Positions 24,220-29,642 of a DNA stretch of 29,642 nt are shown in pieces (the first letter of the stretch is position 1; each line of letters begins with the position of its first letter). The translations under genes were made by a program, and so were the position numbers. Source of the stretch: Bacteroides sp. UBA1317 (GTDB lineage Bacteria > Bacteroidota > Bacteroidia > Bacteroidales > Bacteroidaceae); assembly GCA_002307035.1 (NCBI GenBank), contig DBTL01000050.1, forward strand, positions 1 to 29,642, written 5' to 3'. The notes beneath the pieces were generated by a model, which had not been told where the DNA came from, searched no databases, and worked only from the letters and a program-made list of their open reading frames with translations.

Positions 24220-25416
24220 ATGAAAAGGCTAATTGCACTTCTATTTTTATTAAATATTATATTTTATCTTCAAGCAAAACAGAGAGAGCCGAACTATACT
24301 ATTATTGTTTCTCTCGATGGCTTTCGCTGGGATTATCCTGAAATGTACGATACACCTAATTTAGATAAAATAGCTACTCAAGGCGTAAAGGCAACTATGC
24401 TCCCTTCCTTTCCGGCATCAACGTTTCCCAACCATTATACATTGGCTACCGGATTGGTGCCCGACCATAATGGCATCATCAACAATACATTTTGGGATGT
24501 GAAAGCTAAGAGGCGATATTCCATGGGAGATTCTGCAACAAGGAACAATCCGGACTACTATCTTGGTGAACCCATCTGGATTACCGCACAAAAACAGGGA
24601 GTAAAGACTGGCAACGTATATTGGGTCGGATCGGATATAGCCATTAAAGAAACCTATCCGACTTATCATAAGTTCTTCTCGAAGAAACCACTACTCAGTT
24701 TCGAACAACGCATTGATACCGTTATTTCATGGTTGCAAAAGCCTAAGATAGAGCGCCCTCAATTGATTATGCTCTACTTTGAGGAACCCGATGGTGTTGG
24801 TCATCATTTTGGTCCCAAAAGCAAGGAAACGAAAAGCGCAGTGCAACATTTAGACAGTTTGATGGGTGTACTGCTTACTAAGATTAAGTCGTTGCCTATT
24901 GCCTCAAAGGTGAACCTGATTATCACTTCCGATCATGGTATGACAGAAATCAGCCAAGAGCGTGTGATTGATATGAACTTGTATCTAAAACCTGAATGGT
25001 GTGAAATGATTGACGGTACCACTCCTACTTCAATATTTACGAAACCTGAATGCCGGGATTCGGTATATAATGTACTTAAAAAAGTAGCGCACATCTTCGT
25101 CTGGAAAAAAGATGAAATACCGGCGGAATTAAATTATGGAAGTAGTGATCGCATAGGCGATATTGTTGTTGCACCGGAGTTGGGGTGGCAATTCACTGAT
25201 AAAGGGCGTGATTTAAAAGGTGCTCATGGATACTTTCCGCAAAGTAAAGACATGCAGGTCGTGTTTAGGGCTTGCGGGCCTGACTTCAAAAAAGGTTATC
25301 AATCCAAAGGTTTTATCAATGTAGATATTTACCCGCTTCTGGCATATCTGCTGAATATAGCGCCCGAAAAGACTGATGGGCAGCTTCAGCGAATAGAAGA
25401 TATACTTGTCCCCTAA
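24220..25416 (+). CDS. Nucleotide pyrophosphatase/phosphodiesterase (NPP, alkaline phosphatase superfamily)
   Basis: This 398-residue exported enzyme hydrolyses phosphodiester or pyrophosphate bonds, probably in nucleotides, in the periplasm. A signal peptide spans about 1-19. The two-zinc site is complete: Asp 33 (SLDGFRWDY), nucleophile Thr 68 (FPASTFPNHYTLATGL), Asp 191 and His 195 (EEPDGVGHHFGP), Asp 238 and His 239 (ITSDHGMTE), and His 336 (GAHGYFP). The start ATG at 24220 is preferred; an in-frame TTG lies six bases earlier. It is a single gene, divergent from the peroxiredoxin. Confidence 0.94.
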   Translation: MKRLIALLFLLNIIFYLQAKQREPNYTIIVSLDGFRWDYPEMYDTPNLDKIATQGVKATMLPSFPASTFPNHYTLATGLVPDHNGIINNTFWDVKAKRRYSMGDSATRNNPDYYLGEPIWITAQKQGVKTGNVYWVGSDIAIKETYPTYHKFFSKKPLLSFEQRIDTVISWLQKPKIERPQLIMLYFEEPDGVGHHFGPKSKETKSAVQHLDSLMGVLLTKIKSLPIASKVNLIITSDHGMTEISQERVIDMNLYLKPEWCEMIDGTTPTSIFTKPECRDSVYNVLKKVAHIFVWKKDEIPAELNYGSSDRIGDIVVAPELGWQFTDKGRDLKGAHGYFPQSKDMQVVFRACGPDFKKGYQSKGFINVDIYPLLAYLLNIAPEKTDGQLQRIEDILVP

Positions 25417-25474
25417 GGTTTTTGTTTCGTAAATCAATCAAAGAAGATAGAAGCTTAAGCGCTTAGTAAAGAAG

Positions 25475-25522
25475 TCCCCTTGTTTGGAAGCATTCTCATA
25501 GAGAACATTCTAAACAAGGGGA
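25475..25522. terminator. Hairpin between the phosphodiesterase and xylose transporter genes
   Basis: TCCCCTTGTTT (25475-25485) pairs with AAACAAGGGGA (25512-25522), with an inner TTCTC/GAGAA stem on a three-base ATA loop. T tracts on both sides are weak, so it could equally be an mRNA-stabilising 3' structure of the convergent transcripts. Confidence 0.65.
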
Positions 25523-25563
25523 ATTTCATACCAGTTATGATTGATTCAGAAAAAACAGAGAAA

Positions 25564-27012
25564 CTATTTTTTCCAGAGTTTACTCATATCTTCGAGCGTT
25601 TTACCTTTTGTTTCGGGCACCCAACGCCATACGAAAATTGCCGCAATGACGCAGATGGCACTGTAAAGACCATAGGCAAACATAGGACTAAAATCGTAGA
25701 GAGCGGGGAAAGTTGATGATACAATGTAATTGAATATCCACTGGAAGGCCACAGCCAGAGCCACAGCTTTCCCACGGATAGTATTCGGAAAGATTTCTGC
25801 TATCAACACCCAGCAGATTGGCCCCCATGACATCATAAAGAAAGCTGCATACACGATGACAGAGAACACAGGTAAAATACCTTTTACACCCATACCATCA
25901 CACAAGGCAACAGCAAAGGCACCTACTGCCATACCAATAGAGCCAATGATAAGCAAAGGTTTACGTCCAAACTTATCGACAGTAAAGATAGCCACTAAGG
26001 TAAATAAGATATTGACCACGCCCATAATTACTGTTTGCATCATTCCACCACCTTCAGCACCTGCACTTTCGAATATACGGGGCGCATAGTACAGCACTGC
26101 ATTAATGCCGATAGCTTGCTGAAAGACAGAGAGAAGAATACCTATAACGATAACCGTAAGACCATAGCTAAGTAATTTTTCTGTTTTCTCGTGAGCTGTA
26201 GCTTTGATTTCTGATAAGATTTCTTTAGCCTTAATCGTTCCGTTTACTTTTTCCAGTATGGAGAATGCTCTGCTTTCTTGTTGCATCATCACCAGATAGC
26301 GAGGACTTTTGGGTACAAAAAAGAGTAATAAGCCAAATAAGGCAGCCGGGAATGCTTCGGAGCCAAACATATATCTCCAACCTTCTTTTACCGACCACAT
26401 ATCCGATTCGCTGCTAACGGTAAGTATACCTGTTGTACCATCCTTTATTAAAATTGGATTTTCATGTCCACCTAATATTAGAAAATTGACAAAATAAACA
26501 ACCAACATACCAAAGATAATGGCAAATTGGTTGCACGACACTAAGGTACCGCGAATGTTAGAGGGAGCAATCTCTGCAATGTACATGGGGCATATAGCGG
26601 AAGCTAAACCGACGCCAAGACCTCCTAAAACACGATAAAGATTGAAGGCAATGAGCAATTCCATGTTAGGCTTGCCATACTCAAAGAATAAAAACTCAGG
26701 GTAGTATGATCCCAGCGCAGAGAGAAAGAAAAAAACAGCTGCCAAACGGAGTGAATTGCGACGACCTAAGCGGGAAGCAAACACGCCGGACATGGCTCCA
26801 CCAATAACGCAGCCTATCAAGGCACTCGAAGAAGTAATGCCATGCATCACCTTATCATACTGAAAATCGGTTGCCGTTAAGAAAAAAGCTTCAAGCCCTT
26901 TCTCGGCACCCGATATCACTGCTGTGTCATAACCAAACAGTAGCCCTCCGAGGATGGCTACTGTTGTGATAGAGTAAAGGTAGAGTTTACTACCGTTGTT
27001 TGTATAATTCAT
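25564..27012 (-). CDS. xylE: D-xylose:H+ symporter, MFS sugar porter family
   Basis: The 482-residue inner-membrane carrier has 12 predicted membrane segments. Sugar porter marks are LLFGYDTAVISGAEKGL near the N-terminus, RLGRRNS between helices 2 and 3, the central DKFGRKPL, and VPETKGKTLEDM at the C-terminus. The QQAIGINAVLYY segment contributes to sugar binding in the family. Its place directly after xylA (15 bases) makes D-xylose the likely substrate. Proton coupling is inferred from the family. Confidence 0.93.
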   Translation of the reverse strand: MNYTNNGSKLYLYSITTVAILGGLLFGYDTAVISGAEKGLEAFFLTATDFQYDKVMHGITSSSALIGCVIGGAMSGVFASRLGRRNSLRLAAVFFFLSALGSYYPEFLFFEYGKPNMELLIAFNLYRVLGGLGVGLASAICPMYIAEIAPSNIRGTLVSCNQFAIIFGMLVVYFVNFLILGGHENPILIKDGTTGILTVSSESDMWSVKEGWRYMFGSEAFPAALFGLLLFFVPKSPRYLVMMQQESRAFSILEKVNGTIKAKEILSEIKATAHEKTEKLLSYGLTVIVIGILLSVFQQAIGINAVLYYAPRIFESAGAEGGGMMQTVIMGVVNILFTLVAIFTVDKFGRKPLLIIGSIGMAVGAFAVALCDGMGVKGILPVFSVIVYAAFFMMSWGPICWVLIAEIFPNTIRGKAVALAVAFQWIFNYIVSSTFPALYDFSPMFAYGLYSAICVIAAIFVWRWVPETKGKTLEDMSKLWKK

Positions 27013-27027
27013 GGTATAGATTAGGTG

Positions 27028-28344
27028 TTAACAATACATGTTCAGAATTGCTTCATACAATTCTTGCTTGCCGCTGGTTTGTTTCGGTTCACCATTTGCT
27101 TTAGCATAAGCTACAAGATCTTCCAATGACATCTTACCTTCTTCAAATGACTTGCCTTTACCGCCGTCAAACGAAGCATAACGATCTGCAAGCATTTTAG
27201 AATAAGGAGATTCGTTCAACAACGTAGCTGCATTTTCCAAAGCGCGCGCCATTACGTCCATACCGGCAATGTGTGCGATGAAAATATCGTCCAAATCGGT
27301 AGAGTTACGACGAGTCTTCGCATCAAAGTTTGTACCGCCGTTGCCCAAGCCATCATTGCGGATAATCTGTACCATAGCCTGAATCAATTCGAATTGGTCG
27401 ATAGGGAATTGGTCTGTATCCCATCCATTCTGGTAATCACCACGGTTGGCATCAATGGAACCCAACATGCCATTATCTACAGCTACGGCCAATTCATGTT
27501 CAAAGGTGTGTCCCGCCAATGTAGCATGATTCACTTCAATGTTTACTTTGAAATCATTCTCCAAACCGTGTGCTTTCAAGAAACCGATTACTGTTTCAGT
27601 ATCCACATCATATTGATGTTTCATTGGTTCCATAGGTTTAGGTTCGATAAGGAAGGTACCCTTGAAACCTTTAGCACGAGCATAGTCACGAGCGATAGTC
27701 AACATCTTAGCCAAATGGTCCTTTTCGCGTTTCTGATCTGTGTTAAGTAATGACATGTAGCCTTCACGACCACCCCAGAACACATAGTTTGATCCACCCA
27801 GTTCAATAGTAGCATCAATAGCATTCTTTATTTGCACTGCAGCACGAGCCACAACATCAAAATCAGGATTGGTAGCAGCACCATTCATGTAACGAGCATG
27901 ACCAAACACATTGGCAGTACCCCAAAGTAATTTGATTCCTGTTTCTGCTTGTTTCTGTTTTGCATACGCCACAATAGCCTTCATGTTGGCTTCATATTCT
28001 TCAATCGTATCGGCTTCGCTAATCAAATCGATATCATGGAAACAATAAAAGCCGATACCAATCTTTTGCATGAACTCAAATCCGGCATCCATTTTATTTT
28101 TAGCAGCTTGCAATCTGTCAGCACCACCATTCCATGGAAACTCTTTTGTTCCACCACCGAATGGATCCCCGCCTTCTGCGCAAAGTGTGTGCCACCAAGC
28201 CATAGAAAATCTCAACCAATCCTTCATTTTCTTACCATTGATCACCTTTTCAGCATCATAGTAGCGGAACGCCATCGGGTTCTTACTTTCTTTACCTTCA
28301 AATTTAATTTTTCCTACTCCGGGAAAAAACTCTTTTGTTGCCAT
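27028..28344 (-). CDS. xylA: D-xylose isomerase
   Basis: This 438-residue cytosolic enzyme converts D-xylose to D-xylulose with two divalent metals. Its TIM barrel carries the catalytic pair His 103 and Asp 106 (YCFHDIDL), the FWGGREGY segment, EPKPMEPMKHQYD, and the metal-binding EVNHATLAGHTFEHE. From memory it is nearly identical to Bacteroides xylose isomerase, which starts MATKEFFPG, so I start at 28344; the in-frame ATG at 28371 would add nine residues. It lies 96 bases after xylB, in the same direction. Confidence 0.97.
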   Translation of the reverse strand: MATKEFFPGVGKIKFEGKESKNPMAFRYYDAEKVINGKKMKDWLRFSMAWWHTLCAEGGDPFGGGTKEFPWNGGADRLQAAKNKMDAGFEFMQKIGIGFYCFHDIDLISEADTIEEYEANMKAIVAYAKQKQAETGIKLLWGTANVFGHARYMNGAATNPDFDVVARAAVQIKNAIDATIELGGSNYVFWGGREGYMSLLNTDQKREKDHLAKMLTIARDYARAKGFKGTFLIEPKPMEPMKHQYDVDTETVIGFLKAHGLENDFKVNIEVNHATLAGHTFEHELAVAVDNGMLGSIDANRGDYQNGWDTDQFPIDQFELIQAMVQIIRNDGLGNGGTNFDAKTRRNSTDLDDIFIAHIAGMDVMARALENAATLLNESPYSKMLADRYASFDGGKGKSFEEGKMSLEDLVAYAKANGEPKQTSGKQELYEAILNMYC

Positions 28345-28440
28345 AATTTTTTTGTTTTGCGGCTTATTCATTTTACGTGTTTTAGCGATAAAAGAATAAA
28401 GCCTGATTTTTATTAATTGAAATTTTTATCTTTTAGTTTT

Positions 28441-29642
28441 CTACTTGCTCATTGATTTTTCCAACCGATGTTTCCACCGCGCATAAGCATCGGCATATTC
28501 TTGTCTCTTGGCTACGTTAGGTTCTATCACATCCAGTTTTTCGAGTGTAGCAAAAGCTTCGTTGTTATCTTTGTAGATACCTGCGCCAATGCCTGCACCC
28601 TTGGCAGCACCCACAGAACCATCCGTGTCATAGAGCTCTATAACGGCACCCGAGACTCCGGCCAGGGTATCACGGAAAATGGAGCTAAGGAACATATTAG
28701 CATGTCCGGCATGTATCTTCTTCACCGGAATGCCCATCTGTTCCATAATGTCTATACCATATTTGAAAGAGAAGACGATACCTTCTTGTGCAGCACGAAT
28801 AATATGGTGTTTGCCATGCGTGTTAAAGTTTATTCCACGAATACTACAGCCTATCTCCTTATTGTTAAGCATTCGTTCGGCACCGTTACCAAAAGGTAAA
28901 ATGCTGATACCTGCACTACCGATAGGCGCTTTAGAGGCAAGAACGTTCATTTCGTTGTATGACAAGCCTTCGGGGGCGATGTTTCGCTTCACCCAAGAGT
29001 TGAGAATACCTGTACCATTGATGCAAAGCAATACACCTAAGCGGGTTTGTTCCGCTGTATGGTTTACGTGCGCAAAAGTGTTGACACGAGATTGTGGATC
29101 GTAGTTCACCTCACCGTTCACACCATACACCACACCCGATGTTCCGGCTGTAGAAGCTATTTCTCCCGGATTGAATACATTCAGTGAAAGAGCATTGTTT
29201 GGTTGGTCGCCCGCACGATAAGTGATAGGCGTTCCTTCTTTCAAACCAAGTTCTTTGGCAGCAACCGCATTTACACGTCCTTGTTCAGAGAAGGTCGGTT
29301 TAATATCGGCTATCAAAGAAGAATCAAAACCATAGTAATCCATCAGGAATGTAGCTAGCGAATTATTCTTGAAATCCCAAAACATTCCTTCGGAGAGTCC
29401 GGAAACAGTGGTGCATATCTCTCCACTCAACTTCATGGCAATGTAATCTCCAGGCAACATGATTTTGTAAATGCGTTCATAGATAGCAGGTTCGTTCTCT
29501 TTTATCCATGCCAGTTTAGAGGCAGTGAAGTTTCCCGGAGAGTTGAGCAAATGCGACAAGCATTGTTGTTCGCCCAGCGTTTCGAAAGCTTTATGCCCAT
29601 AAGGCACTGCACGAGAATCGCACCAGATAATAGAAGGGCGCA
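28441..29642 (-). CDS. xylB: Xylulokinase (5' end outside the window)
   Basis: The enzyme phosphorylates D-xylulose to xylulose 5-phosphate with ATP, linking xylose to the pentose phosphate pathway. The 400 residues seen are the C-terminal part of a FGGY kinase of about 495. Reading runs open to the right edge through IIWCDSRA, so a GTG at 29607 is internal, not the start. Visible marks are the catalytic-Asp segment YRAGDQPNNAL, the following STAGTSGVVYG, and the late GSVGAAKGAGIGAG nucleotide segment. It lies 96 bases before xylA. Confidence 0.95.
   Translation of the reverse strand, partial: RPSIIWCDSRAVPYGHKAFETLGEQQCLSHLLNSPGNFTASKLAWIKENEPAIYERIYKIMLPGDYIAMKLSGEICTTVSGLSEGMFWDFKNNSLATFLMDYYGFDSSLIADIKPTFSEQGRVNAVAAKELGLKEGTPITYRAGDQPNNALSLNVFNPGEIASTAGTSGVVYGVNGEVNYDPQSRVNTFAHVNHTAEQTRLGVLLCINGTGILNSWVKRNIAPEGLSYNEMNVLASKAPIGSAGISILPFGNGAERMLNNKEIGCSIRGINFNTHGKHHIIRAAQEGIVFSFKYGIDIMEQMGIPVKKIHAGHANMFLSSIFRDTLAGVSGAVIELYDTDGSVGAAKGAGIGAGIYKDNNEAFATLEKLDVIEPNVAKRQEYADAYARWKHRLEKSMSK

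Noticed and set aside
27271..29104. Plus-strand ORFs of 140-160 codons opposite xylA and xylB
   Set aside because: They are antisense to well-identified conserved enzymes and show no family resemblance.

Overview
The window reads as chromosomal DNA of a Bacteroides-like member of the Bacteroidales. Supporting signs are Bacteroidetes-type promoters (a TAnnTTTG -7 box with TTG/TTTG about 20 bases upstream), weak or absent Shine-Dalgarno sequences, Bacteroides-type lipoprotein signals, a PorT-like protein, DUF4876/DUF6850-type envelope proteins, and a xylose isomerase that matches my memory of the Bacteroides enzyme over most of its length. I see no IS element, phage gene, CRISPR array or other sign of recent transfer; this looks like core genome plus one lineage-specific envelope locus.

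Layout. 1-24 is the 3' end of a tRNA. 166-1320 (-) is a secreted MORN-repeat protein. 1400-6181 (-) is a tight four-gene unit: penicillin-binding protein 1A, a short HPPK-like protein, KdsB, and an M16-family protein that lacks the zinc-binding motif. 6387-9106 (+) is pyrB-pyrI-flavin reductase-PorT-like, the last three joined by 4-base ATGA overlaps. 9228-10508 (+) is glyA, ending at a perfect 26-bp hairpin that it shares with the convergent operon. 20123-10651 (-) is one eight-gene operon: TonB-dependent receptor, DUF4876-like lipoprotein, DUF6850-like outer-membrane barrel, Cys/His-rich OB-fold-like lipoprotein, PepSY membrane protein, ABC ATPase, ABC permease, DUF4857-like protein. 20363-21427 (+) is an MscS-type channel. 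21509-22501 (-) is an aldo/keto reductase and 22744-22989 (-) a small RRM RNA-binding protein. 23381-24013 (-) is a 2-Cys peroxiredoxin, divergent from a nucleotide pyrophosphatase/phosphodiesterase at 24220-25416 (+). 25564-29642 (-) is the D-xylose block: partial xylulokinase, xylose isomerase and xylose transporter.

How the genes work together. The PBP1A unit joins peptidoglycan synthesis with CMP-Kdo supply for lipopolysaccharide. pyrBI makes carbamoyl aspartate for pyrimidines, and glyA supplies one-carbon units. The xyl genes import xylose and convert it to xylulose 5-phosphate. The eight-gene operon is the best candidate for a poorly described system. It has a surface receptor, a probably surface-exposed lipoprotein, a second outer-membrane barrel, a possibly metal-binding periplasmic lipoprotein, a reductase-like PepSY membrane protein and an atypical ABC pair. 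Together these suggest uptake and processing of a metal complex or another small ligand, but the ligand cannot be read from the sequence.
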